From contig NZ_JOEQ01000005.1 in NCBI RefSeq assembly GCF_000721075.1, positions 434,001-498,000 of the forward strand: DNA of 64,000 nucleotides, written 5' to 3'. Of the stretch, positions 50,828-60,488 are shown one piece after another (position 1 is the first letter of the stretch; every line of letters starts with the position of its first letter). The stretch is from Streptosporangium amethystogenes (GTDB taxonomy: Bacteria; Actinomycetota; Actinomycetes; Streptosporangiales; Streptosporangiaceae). Under the pieces are notes generated by a model. It did not search any database. It was not told where the DNA came from and worked only from the letters and a program-made list of their open reading frames with translations. Made by a program: the position numbers and the translations under genes.

Positions 50828-51480
50828 CCTGGGACGAGATGTTCCCGATGCTGCTGGAGTCGACCGGCCAGACCGCCGAGATGGTGCTGTGGTCGACCCT
50901 GTTCACGGTGCTGCTCGGGCTCCCGCTCGGGGTGGCGCTGGTCGCCACCGACAGGGGCGGGCTGTTCCCCTCCGCGGTGCTCAACCGGGTGCTGGGGCTG
51001 GTCGTCAACCTCGGCCGCTCGCTGCCCTTCATCATCCTGATGATCGCGGTGATCCCGTTCACCAGGCTGATCGTCGGCACGACCATCGGCACCATCGCCG
51101 CGGTGGTCCCGCTGACGCTCGGCGCGGCGCCGTTCTTCGCCCGCCTGGTGGAGACCGCGCTGCGCGAGGTCGGCAGGGACAAGGTGCAGGCGGCGCAGGC
51201 CATGGGAGCCGGCCGCGCGACCATCGTCGGCAAGGTGCTGCTGCCCGAGGCGATGCCCGGCCTGATCGCGGGGCTCACGGTGACCGTGGTCGCGCTGATC
51301 TCGTACTCGGCGATGGCCGGGGCGATCGGCGGGGGCGGGCTCGGAGACCTGGCCATCCGCTACGGCTACCAGCGCTTCGAGACCACCCTCATGATCGTCA
51401 CCGTTGTCGTGCTGGTCGCCGTCGTGCAGCTGGTGCAGAGCCTGGGCGACACCGTCGCCCGCCGTCTCGCGCGCGACTGA
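50824..51480 (+). CDS. metI: Methionine ABC transporter permease MetI
   Basis: 218 residues with five to six transmembrane helices. The ABC permease EAA loop reads EVGRDKVQAAQAMGAGRATI followed by VGKVLLPEAMPGLIAGLT, as in MetI. LGRSLPFIILMIAVIPFTRL and the C-terminal IRYGYQRFETTLMIVTVVVL are also MetI hallmarks. It forms the membrane channel with MetN. The gene ends the operon: a hairpin terminator follows and the next gene is an unrelated acyl-CoA synthetase, so the lipoprotein MetQ must lie elsewhere. Confidence 0.92.
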   Translation: MTWDEMFPMLLESTGQTAEMVLWSTLFTVLLGLPLGVALVATDRGGLFPSAVLNRVLGLVVNLGRSLPFIILMIAVIPFTRLIVGTTIGTIAAVVPLTLGAAPFFARLVETALREVGRDKVQAAQAMGAGRATIVGKVLLPEAMPGLIAGLTVTVVALISYSAMAGAIGGGGLGDLAIRYGYQRFETTLMIVTVVVLVAVVQLVQSLGDTVARRLARD

Positions 51481-51564
51481 CCGGCCGCCGATGGCATTCC
51501 GCCGCGCGGCCACGCCGGGGTGAGCCGGGAGCCTTTCCAGGGCCGCGAAAGACCGTCGTCCACC

Positions 51565-51596
51565 GGGCCGCGACCTCGTCCGCGAGGTCGCGGCCC
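51565..51596 (+). terminator. Terminator of metN-metI
   Basis: GGGCCGCGACCTCG and CGAGGTCGCGGCCC form a perfect 14-bp stem with a TCCG loop, 85 bases after the metI stop. Confidence 0.8.
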
Positions 51597-51637
51597 TGCC
51601 GTGTTCGGGTACTTCTCACCCAACCTGAAACCGAGTA

Positions 51638-53185
51638 ATGTTCTGCTCCATGCACCCGGGAGCCATCGCAGCAATTTCGCCGGACAAGCCCGCTGTGATC
51701 ATGGCGGGCTCCGGGCGGATCGTCACCTACCGGGAGCTGGACGAGGAGTCCAACCGCCTCGCCCAGCTCTTCCGCGCAGCCGGCCTGCGACCGGGTGATC
51801 ACATCGCCTTCATGCTGGAGAACCATCCGCTCTTCCTGGTGGTCGCCTGGGCCGCACAGCGCTCGGGTCTGTACTACACGGCCATCAGCTCGCGCCTGAA
51901 GACCGACGAGCTCGCCTACATCGTCGACAACTGCGGGGCCCGGGTCTTCATCTCCTCGGCCGCCCTCGCGGACGTGGCGGTCTCCATCACCGATCTCACG
52001 CCCGGGGTCGGGCTCAGGCTCATGCTGGACGGTGTCGCCCCCGGCTTCGAGTCCTACGAGAAGGTCGTCGCGGCCCACCCCGCCACGCCCGTCGAGGACG
52101 AGTGCCAGGGGATGGACATGCTCTACTCCTCGGGCACCACCGGGCGGCCCAAGGGTGTCAAGCCCCTGCTCTCCAGGGCGCCGCTGGATCAGCCGGGGCC
52201 GCTGCTGCAGCTCATCCAGTTCCTGTTCGCCCCCTCGGCCGACAGCGTCTACCTCTCCCCGGCTCCGCTCTACCACGCCGCCCCGCTGCGCTACTGCCTG
52301 AGCTTCCAGCGGATGGGCGCCACGATCGTCGTCATGGAGAGGTTCGACCCGGAGCGGGCGCTCGCGCTCATCGAGAAGTACTCCGTCACCCATTCGCAGT
52401 GGGTGCCGACCATGTTCATCAAGATGCTCAAGCTGCCCGAGGAGACCCGCGCGCGCTACGACCTGTCGTCGCTGGCCTGCGCGATCCACGCCGCCGCCCC
52501 CTGCCCCGTCCCGGTCAAGGAACGGATGATCGAGTGGTGGGGGCCGATCATCCACGAGTACTACGCGGGGACCGAGGGCAACGGCTTCCTGTACGTCGGC
52601 TCGCAGGACTGGCTCGCACACAAGGGAACGGTCGGCCGCCCGCTGCTCGGCGTCACCCACATCTGCGACGAGGAGGGCAACGAGCTGCCGCCGCGCGAGC
52701 ACGGCACCGTCTACTTCTCGGACGGCCCCCAGTTCGTCTACCACGATGACGAGGCCAAGACGGAGGCGTCCCGCGACCCGCTGGGACGGGGCTGGACCAC
52801 CCTCGGTGACATCGGCTACCTCGACGAGGAGGGTTTCCTCTACCTCACCGACCGCCGCTCCTACATGATCATCTCTGGCGGGGTCAACATCTATCCGCAG
52901 GAGGCGGAGAACGTCCTGTCCGTCCATCCCAAGGTGGCGGACGTGGCGGTCTTCGGCGTTCCGGACGAGGAGATGGGCGAGCAGGTCAAGGCGGTCGTCC
53001 AGCCGGCCTCCATGGACCTGGCGGGCCCGGAGCTGGAAGCCGAGCTGATCGAGTACTGCCGCTCCCAGCTGGCGCCCTACAAGTGTCCCAAGTCCGTCGA
53101 CTTCCGCGAGGAACTGCCCAGGCACCCCACCGGGAAGCTCTACAAGCGCCTGCTGCGCGACGAGTACTGGCCCGCCGGCTCCTGA
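51638..53185 (+). CDS. Acyl-CoA synthetase (AMP-forming, FadD-like)
   Basis: 515 residues. The AMP-binding P-loop is YSSGTTGRPKGVK, followed by YYAGTEGNGF (A5), GWTTLGDIGYLDEEGFLYLTDR (A7/A8) and the C-terminal catalytic lysine region LPRHPTGKLYKRLLR (A10). The family activates fatty or aromatic carboxylic acids to CoA thioesters via acyl-AMP, in the cytoplasm. The length fits medium or long-chain FadD-like enzymes of actinobacteria. The start may be ATG 51638 or ATG 51650; neither has a clear ribosome-binding site. The gene is monocistronic, with no beta-oxidation genes nearby, so its substrate is not indicated. Confidence 0.9.
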   Translation: MFCSMHPGAIAAISPDKPAVIMAGSGRIVTYRELDEESNRLAQLFRAAGLRPGDHIAFMLENHPLFLVVAWAAQRSGLYYTAISSRLKTDELAYIVDNCGARVFISSAALADVAVSITDLTPGVGLRLMLDGVAPGFESYEKVVAAHPATPVEDECQGMDMLYSSGTTGRPKGVKPLLSRAPLDQPGPLLQLIQFLFAPSADSVYLSPAPLYHAAPLRYCLSFQRMGATIVVMERFDPERALALIEKYSVTHSQWVPTMFIKMLKLPEETRARYDLSSLACAIHAAAPCPVPVKERMIEWWGPIIHEYYAGTEGNGFLYVGSQDWLAHKGTVGRPLLGVTHICDEEGNELPPREHGTVYFSDGPQFVYHDDEAKTEASRDPLGRGWTTLGDIGYLDEEGFLYLTDRRSYMIISGGVNIYPQEAENVLSVHPKVADVAVFGVPDEEMGEQVKAVVQPASMDLAGPELEAELIEYCRSQLAPYKCPKSVDFREELPRHPTGKLYKRLLRDEYWPAGS

Positions 53186-53456
53186 CGCCCGGCCGCGGCG
53201 GCGACATCGTCGTCGCCGCGCTCACCGGCCCGGCGGGGGAGAGGCGCGCGAGGTCGACCCGAAATGACGGGCCAGTGATTTCGGGTGGTCGCGACCCCCG
53301 CTGAGCACGGCTGATAAAGCCGTTGTCAGGAGATCCCGATCACCAGGATCAACCTCTTAACCTGCGCTTACACGCCGTCGGGCATCGTTTGTGTCAACCG
53401 GTGAGCACCGGCTTCCACCCCGTCGAACCGGGGGGATGTTGGACGTGGGGGAAGAC

Positions 53457-54794
53457 ATGGACCCGAACAGGAACGAGCAGCAGGACACACCGGCCGAGGC
53501 GACCCCCGGGAACGACGGCTGGACCCAGTTCGGCAAGCTGCCGCCGCGCGCCGGCGCCTATCGTGCCGGTGAGGAGACCGGACCGCAGCCGACGTTGATC
53601 CACCCGGTGCCGGAGCGGCTCGCCGCCGAGGCTCCCGAGAAGGCCGGAGGACCGGCGGTGGTCCCCGCTCAGCGCGGCAGGCTCACCGCCGGGCAGAAGA
53701 TCGGCGCCGGTCTCGCGCTGGCGGCCATGGCCATCGGGGGCGGGGTCGCGGGGGCCTTCGTCGCGACGAGCCTCAACGGCTCCGCCACCGTGGTCTCGTC
53801 ATCCGGCCCGGTCGTCAGTCCGGTCGGCAACGTGACGACGGTCGCCGACATCGCCCAGGTGGTCCAGCCCTCCGTGGTGTCCATCGAGATCAGGACCGCC
53901 GCGGGCGGGGGCGAGGGGTCCGGGGTGGTGCTGTCGGCCGACGGCCTGATCCTGACCAACAACCACGTGGTGTCGGCCGGCGGCCAGGCAGGCCCGGACA
54001 GCCAGGTGACCGTCAAGTTCAGCGACGGCAAGACCGCCACCGCGAAGGTCGTCGGCACCGACCCGGCCACCGACCTCGCGGTCATCAAGGCAGAGGGCGT
54101 CTCCGACCTCACCAAGGCCTCGATCGGCGACAGCGACCGGCTCAAGGTGGGTGACTCCGTGCTCGCCATCGGCAGCCCGCTCGGCCTGTCAGGGTCGGTC
54201 ACCGCCGGGATCGTCAGCGCGCTGAACCGCACGCTCACCGTCGGCGGAGAGCAGGGACAGCAGCAGCTCCCGCCCGGCTGGGGCAGGTCGCAGGAGAGCG
54301 GCCAGAGCCCCACCACCATCGGGGGCGCCATCCAGACCGACGCGGCGATCAACCCTGGCAACTCGGGCGGCGCGCTGGTCAACGCCGCCGGTCAGGTGGT
54401 GGGTATCAACACCGCCATCGCCACCAACGGCGGGGAGGGCAGCATCGGTGTCGGCTTCGCCATCCCCATCAACACCGCCAGCCACGTCGCCGAGCAGCTC
54501 ATCAAGAGCGGCAAGGTCTCCCACGCCCTCCTGGGTGTGAGCGTGACCGACGCCACCGGGGACGCGGGCGGCGCCCTGGTCGGCCAGGTCACCGAGGGCA
54601 GCCCCGCGGCCAAGGCGGGCATCAGGCAGGGCGACCTGATCACCAAGATCAACGACACGCCCGTGGACGGGGCGGCCACCGTGGTCGGGGCCGTCCGCGG
54701 CTTCAAGCCCGGCCAGCAGGTGACCGTCGCCTACGTCAGGGACGGGCAGCCCCAGACCGTCACGGTGACCCTCACCGAGAAGACCGGCGAGTAG
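53457..54794 (+). CDS. HtrA/DegP-like membrane-anchored serine protease with PDZ domain
   Basis: 445 residues. A ~75-residue cytoplasmic proline-rich N-terminus precedes one transmembrane helix (KIGAGLALAAMAIGGGVAGA FVA region). The trypsin-like domain shows the triad in LTNNHVVSAGG (His), DPATDLAVIKAEG (Asp) and INPGNSGGALVN (Ser). A C-terminal PDZ domain follows (VTEGSPAAKAGIRQGDLITK, INDTPVDGAA). It degrades or checks damaged proteins outside the membrane. ATG 53457 after GGGGGAAGAC is chosen; an in-frame start upstream at 53391 lies before the usual family start. It ends at a 38-bp palindromic terminator. Confidence 0.92.
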   Translation: MDPNRNEQQDTPAEATPGNDGWTQFGKLPPRAGAYRAGEETGPQPTLIHPVPERLAAEAPEKAGGPAVVPAQRGRLTAGQKIGAGLALAAMAIGGGVAGAFVATSLNGSATVVSSSGPVVSPVGNVTTVADIAQVVQPSVVSIEIRTAAGGGEGSGVVLSADGLILTNNHVVSAGGQAGPDSQVTVKFSDGKTATAKVVGTDPATDLAVIKAEGVSDLTKASIGDSDRLKVGDSVLAIGSPLGLSGSVTAGIVSALNRTLTVGGEQGQQQLPPGWGRSQESGQSPTTIGGAIQTDAAINPGNSGGALVNAAGQVVGINTAIATNGGEGSIGVGFAIPINTASHVAEQLIKSGKVSHALLGVSVTDATGDAGGALVGQVTEGSPAAKAGIRQGDLITKINDTPVDGAATVVGAVRGFKPGQQVTVAYVRDGQPQTVTVTLTEKTGE

Positions 54795-54804
54795 GGTTAC
54801 TCGA

Positions 54805-54842
54805 CGGATGTGCCGCCGGGTGGCCACCCGGCGGCACATCCG
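54805..54842 (+). terminator. 38-bp perfect palindrome terminator after the HtrA-like gene
   Basis: CGGATGTGCCGCCGGGTGG is followed by its exact complement with no spacer, 10 bases after the stop at 54794. It would form a near-perfect hairpin of very high stability. Confidence 0.8.
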
Positions 54843-54929
54843 TCTCAGTGGTTCGTCGCGCGGGGTTCCCCCGTTTCCGGGGCAGGCGCTCCCGCGAGGC
54901 GATCGGAGAACGACACAAAGGATCGTCGA

Positions 54930-56255
54930 ATGGCTGGAGCAGTGGATCCCGGTCGCCGGCAGGCCCGTCTCGCCGAGCTGATCACCGAGTACCAGGTTCC
55001 CGGCGCGAGCCTGGCCCTCCTGCACGAGGGGGAGACGCACGAGTTCGCCGCGGGCGTGCTCAACGTGGAGACCGGGGTGGAGACGACCACCGACTCGCTC
55101 TTCCAGATCGGCTCGGTGACCAAGCTCTGGACCGCCACCCAGATCATGCTCCTCGTCGAGCGGGGCGAGCTGACGCTCGACACCCCGGTCGCCGAGGTCC
55201 TGCCGGAGTTCCGGGTCGCCGACCCCGAGGTGACCAGGACCGTCACCGTCAGGCACCTGCTCTCGCACACCTCCGGCATCGACGGGGACCTGTTCCTCGA
55301 CACCGGCCGCGGTGACGACTGCATCGAGAAGTACGTCGAGGCCTGCGCGGGCCTCGCGCAGAACCACCCCCTCGGCGCCACCCAGTCGTACTGCAACTCG
55401 GGTTTCATCGTCGCCGGGCGCGTCGTCGAGCGTCTCACCGGCAAGGGGTGGGACGCCGCGCTGCGCGAGCAGATCGTCGAGCCGCTCGGCCTGACCCACA
55501 CCTGGACCCTGCCGGAGGACGTGCTGCGCTTCCGCGGCGCCATGGGCCACTTCGACGGTGCGCCCGCTCCCGTCTGGGGCCTGATGCGCTCCTGCGGCCC
55601 GGCGGGGTTGATCTGCGCGCGTCCCGCCGACGTCGTGGCCTTCGCCCGCGCGCACCTGGGCACCGGGCTGCTCGCCGACCCGCGGGCGATGTGGGAGCCG
55701 CAGGTGGACATCCCCAACCCGCACACCCTCGGGAAGCAGTGGGGTCTGGGCTGGATCCTGGACGAGTGGCAGGGGCGCCGGATCATCTCCCACGGCGGCA
55801 ACACCGTCGGTCAGGCGGCCATGCTCTGGGTGGTCCCCGACACCGAGACGGTCGTCTGTGTGCTGGCCAACGGCGGCCACAGCGCCGCGTTTCAGCACGC
55901 CCTGGCCACCGAGCTCTTCGACGAGCTGCTCGGCCTGGCCGTGCCGCCCGTGCTGGGACCGCCGGCCGAGCCGTTCGAGACCGACGTCGAGCGGTACGCC
56001 GGCGTGTACGAGCGGGCGGGCAGCCGGATGACGCTGACGGTCCGCGAGGGCAGGCTCTCGCTGTACGGCGCGGCCACCGGAGCCCTCGCCGGGCTGCGGC
56101 CGCCCATGGAGTTCGATCTCGTGCCGGTGGACGACGTCACCTTCGTCGGCCGCCCGGAAGGAGAGCCGCGGTGGCTGTCGGCGGTGTTCTACGAACTCCC
56201 CGGGGGCTCGCGGTACATCCACCTGGGTGTGCGTGCCACCCCCAAGGTGGCTTGA
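54930..56255 (+). CDS. Serine hydrolase of the class C beta-lactamase/DD-peptidase family
   Basis: 441 residues, no signal peptide seen, so probably cytoplasmic. The catalytic SxxK is SVTK (Ser62, Lys65), the Tyr motif is QSYCNSGF (YxN), and the third box is SHGGNTVGQ (HxG). A C-terminal beta-barrel-like region (about 345-441, RYAGVYERAGSRMTL) follows, as in EstB/LACTB-type esterases and D-aminopeptidases. It may hydrolyse esters, peptides or lactams; substrate unknown. ATG 54930 is preferred because AAGGATC lies eight bases ahead and the domain begins directly; the upstream in-frame start at 54810 falls inside the terminator. Confidence 0.88.
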   Translation: MAGAVDPGRRQARLAELITEYQVPGASLALLHEGETHEFAAGVLNVETGVETTTDSLFQIGSVTKLWTATQIMLLVERGELTLDTPVAEVLPEFRVADPEVTRTVTVRHLLSHTSGIDGDLFLDTGRGDDCIEKYVEACAGLAQNHPLGATQSYCNSGFIVAGRVVERLTGKGWDAALREQIVEPLGLTHTWTLPEDVLRFRGAMGHFDGAPAPVWGLMRSCGPAGLICARPADVVAFARAHLGTGLLADPRAMWEPQVDIPNPHTLGKQWGLGWILDEWQGRRIISHGGNTVGQAAMLWVVPDTETVVCVLANGGHSAAFQHALATELFDELLGLAVPPVLGPPAEPFETDVERYAGVYERAGSRMTLTVREGRLSLYGAATGALAGLRPPMEFDLVPVDDVTFVGRPEGEPRWLSAVFYELPGGSRYIHLGVRATPKVA

Positions 56256-56323
56256 GGAGAGAACCCGCGGGATGTGGAGCTCAACGGACCCGTGCCGGCC
56301 CTCCGGGCGTGGTTACCGCAACC

Positions 56324-58027
56324 TCACCGGCCGGCGGTCAACGCCTCGGAGTGCCACAGGTCGCGGTAGTAGCCGGGAGAGGAGACCAGTTCCTGGTGGC
56401 TGCCCCGCTGCGTCACCGAGCCGTTCTCCAGCACGACGATCTCGTCCACCCGCTCCAGCCCGCGCAGGCGGTGGGTGACGAGCAGTGTCGTGTGGCCATG
56501 GGTGGCGTCCAGCAGGTCGGCCATCAGCGCGTCCGCCGTCGTCTCGTCCAGCGCCTCGGCGGGCTCGTCCAGCAGCAGTACCGGCGGGTCGTTCAGCACT
56601 GCCCGGGCCAGCGCCAGCCGTTGCAGCTGCCCACCGGACACCGTCCGCCCGTCCTCCCCGAGAACGGCGTCCCAGCCGGTCCGCTCCACCCAGCGTTCCA
56701 GGCGTGCCCGCCGCAGGGCCTCGGTGAGTTCCTCCTCCGAGGCCTCGGGGCCGGCCAGCCGCAGGTTGTCCCGTACCGAGGCCTGGAACACGTACGGGTC
56801 CTGGGTCAGCCCGGTCATCACCCGCCGGACGTCGTCGGACGCCAGCTCCCGGACGTCCACCCCGCTGACCCTGATCGTCCCCGACTCGGGCTCGACCAGG
56901 CGCATCAGGGCGGACAGCAGGGTGCTCTTGCCGGCACCGCTGGGGCCGACCAGGGCGACCCGCCTGCCGGGGGTGAGGGTGAGGCTGAGGCCGTCCAGTG
57001 CGGGGGCGCGGTCGGCGCCGTGCCGGACCACCAGGTCCTTGATCTCAATGGTCGGCGCCCCGGCGGGCACCTCGGCCGCGGTGGCCGGCTCCACCACCGC
57101 CGGAGCGCCCGCGCCGACCTCCCGCAGGCGGCGCAGGGCGGCGAGCACCCCGGTCAGCCGCTCGGCGGCCGAGGCCATCGGCAGCACCGGTTCGAAGGAG
57201 ACCAGCGAGGTCAGCGCGAGCACCGCGGTGGCCACGGAGCCCGCCCCGGAGTTCTGCGCCACCCAGACGATCGCCGCCACGGTCAGGCCCTGGGTGAGTA
57301 CGCCCAGGGCGGAGGCCACCGCGTTCGCCCGTGCCTGCCGGCGCTCCAGCGCCGCCAGCCGGGTGTCGGCCTCGGCGGCGGCGGCCAGTGCCCTCTCGTT
57401 CGCCCCGTAGGCGGCCAGGTCGGCCGCGCCGTGCACCAGGTCGGCGACCCGGGCCGCCAGGTCGGCCCGTGCGGGGGCGATCCGCGCCGACCAGCGCCGC
57501 GCGGCGGCGGCCGTGCCCGCGGGGATCAGTACTCCGGCCACCAGCAGCCCGGCCAGCAGCACCAGCGCCGCGGCCGGGAGCAGGAACAGCCCGACCACCA
57601 TCGCGGCCACACCGGTGACCAGCGCCGCGGCGGCCGGAAGCAGGCACCGTACGAGCAGGTCCTGTACCGCGTCGGTGTCGTCGACCATGCGGCTGAGCAG
57701 GTCGGCCCCCCGCTGGTTCAGCGGTCGCGCGGGGATGAGCGCCTGGTAGAGCCGCTCCCTGGTCGTCGCCTGGGCTCGCAGTGCCACGTCGTGCCCGGCC
57801 AGCCGCTCCCCATACCGGAAGACCCCCTTGGTCGTCGCGAACGCCCTGACCCCGACGATCGCCACGCTCAGCGCCGCCAGCGGCGGCTGCTCGGCTGCCC
57901 TGGTGATGAGCCACCCGGCGGACCCGATCAGCCCGAGCCCGGCCAGTTCGGCCGCAGCCCCCGCCGCCACGGCAAGGGTCATCCGCCCGCGGGTCCTGCC
58001 CGCCAGGACCTCGTTGACATCGGTCAT
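56324..58027 (-). CDS. cydC: Heterodimeric ABC exporter subunit CydC
   Basis: 567 residues. Six transmembrane helices (about 15-290) are followed by an ATPase with Walker A GPSGAGKST, signature TVSGGQLQRLALARA and Walker B VLLLDEPAEALDE. With CydD it exports glutathione/cysteine-type thiols needed for assembly of cytochrome bd. ATG 58027 overlaps the CydD stop by four bases (ATGA). It is last in the operon cydA-cydB-cydD-cydC. The upstream open frame extends far into cydD in another frame, but homology starts at MTDVNEVLAG. Confidence 0.93.
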   Translation of the reverse strand: MTDVNEVLAGRTRGRMTLAVAAGAAAELAGLGLIGSAGWLITRAAEQPPLAALSVAIVGVRAFATTKGVFRYGERLAGHDVALRAQATTRERLYQALIPARPLNQRGADLLSRMVDDTDAVQDLLVRCLLPAAAALVTGVAAMVVGLFLLPAAALVLLAGLLVAGVLIPAGTAAAARRWSARIAPARADLAARVADLVHGAADLAAYGANERALAAAAEADTRLAALERRQARANAVASALGVLTQGLTVAAIVWVAQNSGAGSVATAVLALTSLVSFEPVLPMASAAERLTGVLAALRRLREVGAGAPAVVEPATAAEVPAGAPTIEIKDLVVRHGADRAPALDGLSLTLTPGRRVALVGPSGAGKSTLLSALMRLVEPESGTIRVSGVDVRELASDDVRRVMTGLTQDPYVFQASVRDNLRLAGPEASEEELTEALRRARLERWVERTGWDAVLGEDGRTVSGGQLQRLALARAVLNDPPVLLLDEPAEALDETTADALMADLLDATHGHTTLLVTHRLRGLERVDEIVVLENGSVTQRGSHQELVSSPGYYRDLWHSEALTAGR

Positions 58028-59694
58028 GGGGAGGCGATCTCCTCTCGTGCCCCGGCCACCACGCGGCCGTCGGCGATCCTGATCACCCGGTCGGCCAGCT
58101 CGATCATCGCGGGCCGGTGGGCGACGATCACGGCGGTGCGGCCCTCGGCGAGGTCGCGGGTCGCGCTCACCACCGCGCTCTCGCTGCGACCGTCGAGCCG
58201 CGCGGTCGGCTCGTCCAGCAGGAGCAGTCCGGCTCCCGGGCGGCAGAACGCGCGGGCGAGCGCGACCCGCTGCCGCTGCCCTGCCGACAGGTTCGTCCCG
58301 CGCTCGCCGAGCACCGTGTCGTAGCCCTCGGGCAGCGCCAGGATGAACTCCTCCGCCTGCGCGGCCCGCGCCGCGGCCCTGACCTCGTCGATCGTCGCGC
58401 CGGTGGCGCCAAGCCTGATGTTGTCGGCCACCGAGGTGGCGAAGAGGTGCGGGCGCTGGGGGACGAACGCCAGGCGTGCCCGCCAGGAGTCGTGGCCGCC
58501 GATCTCGGCGCCGTCGACGAGCACCCGGCCCTCGGCGGGGGTGACGAAGCCGAGCAGCAGGTGGAGCAGGGTGCTCTTGCCCGCGCCGCTCTCGCCGACC
58601 AGGGCCACCCGCTCGCCGGGGGCGATCACCAGCGACACGTCCTCCAACGCGGCCTCCGTACGGCCCGGGTAGCGCACCGTGACATGCTCCAGCCGGATCT
58701 CCGGTGCCGTCGCCGCTCCGGGGTCCGGGTGCCAGGTGGCGGGCGCGCCACCGGGAGCCTCCGCGTGGCCGTCGAGCACGGCGAACGCCTCGTCGGCGGC
58801 GGCGACGCCCTCCATCGCCGCGTGGAACCTGCTGCCCATGTTGCGCAGCGGCAGGTACGCCTCGGGCGCCAGGAGCAGGACCAGCAGCGCGGTCGACAGG
58901 TCGAGAGAGCCCGACAGCAGCCGCAGGCCCACCGGCACGGCGACCAGGGCCAGTGAGAGCGACGCGGCCAGCTCCAGCACCAGCGAGGACAGGAAGGCCA
59001 CCCGCAGCGTGCGCATCGTCGCGACCCGGTGGGCGGCGGCCACCCGCTGGATCACCTCGGCCTGGTAGCGGGCCCGGCCGAAGGCGCGCAGCGTGGGAAG
59101 GCCCCGGACCACGTCCAGGAAGTGCCCGCCGAGGCGGGACAGGGCCTTCCACTGGCGTTCGGTGACGGCCTTGGTGTGCATGCCGACCAGCGCCCCGAAG
59201 ATCGGGATGAGCGGCAGTGTGACCAGCACGATCACCGCGCTGGCCAGGTCGGCGGTGAAGAGCCGGACGAGCACCGCGATCGGCACGACGCCCGCGACCG
59301 CCACCGCGGGCAGGTAGCCCGACAGGTAGGGGTCGAGGGCGTCCAGACCGCGGCCGGTCAGGGTCACCAGCTCTCCCGAGCGCACCGAGGCCGGCCTGGT
59401 GGGGCCGAGTGCCTGCAGCCGCGCCAGCAGACGGTGCCGCAGGGCGGACTTCACCCCGCTGCTCATCCGTCCGGCGGCGACCCCCTGCACCAGGGCGAAC
59501 AGCGCCCGGACGCCGACGACCAGCGCCAGCAGGATCAGGGCGGAGGTCTCGAACCGTCCGGACAGCACCCCGGCGAGCAGTTCCGCCTGGCCGAGGACGA
59601 GCAGTCCGGCCAGGACGGCGGCGGCCAGGCACACGGCCAGGTGGCGGCGGACCGCCCGCTCGCTCAACGCCAGCCGTACCAGATCCTTGTGCAT
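58024..59694 (-). CDS. cydD: Heterodimeric ABC exporter subunit CydD
   Basis: 556 residues. The transmembrane domain (about 20-310) is followed by the ATPase with Walker A GESGAGKST, signature NLSAGQRQRVALARAF and Walker B LLLLDEPTARLD. It pairs with CydC to form the thiol exporter for cytochrome bd maturation. ATG 59694 (MHKDLVRLALSERA) is chosen; the frame extends to 59781 inside cydB but that extension is not family-like. It starts 16 bases after the cydB stop and overlaps cydC by four bases. Confidence 0.93.
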   Translation of the reverse strand: MHKDLVRLALSERAVRRHLAVCLAAAVLAGLLVLGQAELLAGVLSGRFETSALILLALVVGVRALFALVQGVAAGRMSSGVKSALRHRLLARLQALGPTRPASVRSGELVTLTGRGLDALDPYLSGYLPAVAVAGVVPIAVLVRLFTADLASAVIVLVTLPLIPIFGALVGMHTKAVTERQWKALSRLGGHFLDVVRGLPTLRAFGRARYQAEVIQRVAAAHRVATMRTLRVAFLSSLVLELAASLSLALVAVPVGLRLLSGSLDLSTALLVLLLAPEAYLPLRNMGSRFHAAMEGVAAADEAFAVLDGHAEAPGGAPATWHPDPGAATAPEIRLEHVTVRYPGRTEAALEDVSLVIAPGERVALVGESGAGKSTLLHLLLGFVTPAEGRVLVDGAEIGGHDSWRARLAFVPQRPHLFATSVADNIRLGATGATIDEVRAAARAAQAEEFILALPEGYDTVLGERGTNLSAGQRQRVALARAFCRPGAGLLLLDEPTARLDGRSESAVVSATRDLAEGRTAVIVAHRPAMIELADRVIRIADGRVVAGAREEIASP

Positions 59695-59710
59695 GCCAAC
59701 CCTAGAGACC

Positions 59711-60478
59711 TCAGAAGAACGACGGAATCCGATCGGCGGCACGCCCTGGACCGAACATCCGCCATACCCATACTTGCGCACCCACCATGATCGGTGCGAA
59801 CGGCAGAATCATGACACTCAGCACACTTAACGTACCGGCGGGCGCCATGTGGTCCAGAAGCCAGGGGGCGAGCACGGCGAGCAGCACCGAGACGGGCGCG
59901 GCCGCGGCGCACGCCGAGCCCAGGAGCGCCCATCCGGTGCGGCGCGCCCCGGTCACCCGCCCGGGCAGCCGCCAGGACAGGAACGTCCAGCCGTGCAGGG
60001 CGAACAGCGCGGCCATCACCAGGGCGCCCGCCGGCTCGAGCAGGCCGATCGCCGGCCCCGACAGGCCGCCGGCCAGCGCGACCAGTGCCATGCCCCAGCT
60101 CAGTGCCAGGCCGCAGGAGCCGGCACAGATCGCCCAGTCCCAGGTCGTACGCCATGCGCTCCCGTCGGCACGGCGGCGGAACCAGAGCCCGGCGTCGCGC
60201 AGGGTCCACGACACCAGCAGCAGCACCACCAGTGGGTAGAGGCCGAACAGTACCTCTCCCTCGATCGCGGGGAAGGCGCCGAACAGCACGCCCGCCACGG
60301 CCACCAGCCACACCTCGCCCGCCAGGACGAACGGCGCCATGGCGGTGACGATCTCGTCCCGGTCCCGTTGCGTCCTGCCGAGCACGGGCAGCAGCATGCC
60401 CGCCCCGATGTCGAAGCCCTCCAGGGCGAAGTAGCCGATCAGCAGGAGGGCGAACACGCCCAGCCAGAGGATGTCCAC
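59711..60478 (-). CDS. cydB: Cytochrome bd ubiquinol oxidase subunit II (CydB), short form
   Basis: 255 residues with about seven transmembrane helices. FALEGFDIGAGMLLPVLGRT and the GEVWLVAVAGVLFGAFP region are standard CydB signatures, as is ALFALHGWTFLSWRLPG. E. coli CydB has 379 residues, so about a third is missing, chiefly between the WDWAICAGSCGLALSWGMAL helix and the next helices, and near the C-terminus. The frame is intact and embedded in the operon, so this is a compact variant rather than a broken gene. GTG 60478 follows GGGAG. It forms the quinol oxidase with CydA. Confidence 0.9.
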   Translation of the reverse strand: MDILWLGVFALLLIGYFALEGFDIGAGMLLPVLGRTQRDRDEIVTAMAPFVLAGEVWLVAVAGVLFGAFPAIEGEVLFGLYPLVVLLLVSWTLRDAGLWFRRRADGSAWRTTWDWAICAGSCGLALSWGMALVALAGGLSGPAIGLLEPAGALVMAALFALHGWTFLSWRLPGRVTGARRTGWALLGSACAAAAPVSVLLAVLAPWLLDHMAPAGTLSVLSVMILPFAPIMVGAQVWVWRMFGPGRAADRIPSFF

Positions 60479-60488
60479 GGTCGGCTCC

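Noticed and set aside
55448..58324. A 958-codon plus-strand frame over the beta-lactamase-like gene and cydC
   Set aside because: Shadow frame with repetitive Arg/Gly/Ala composition and no recognisable domain.
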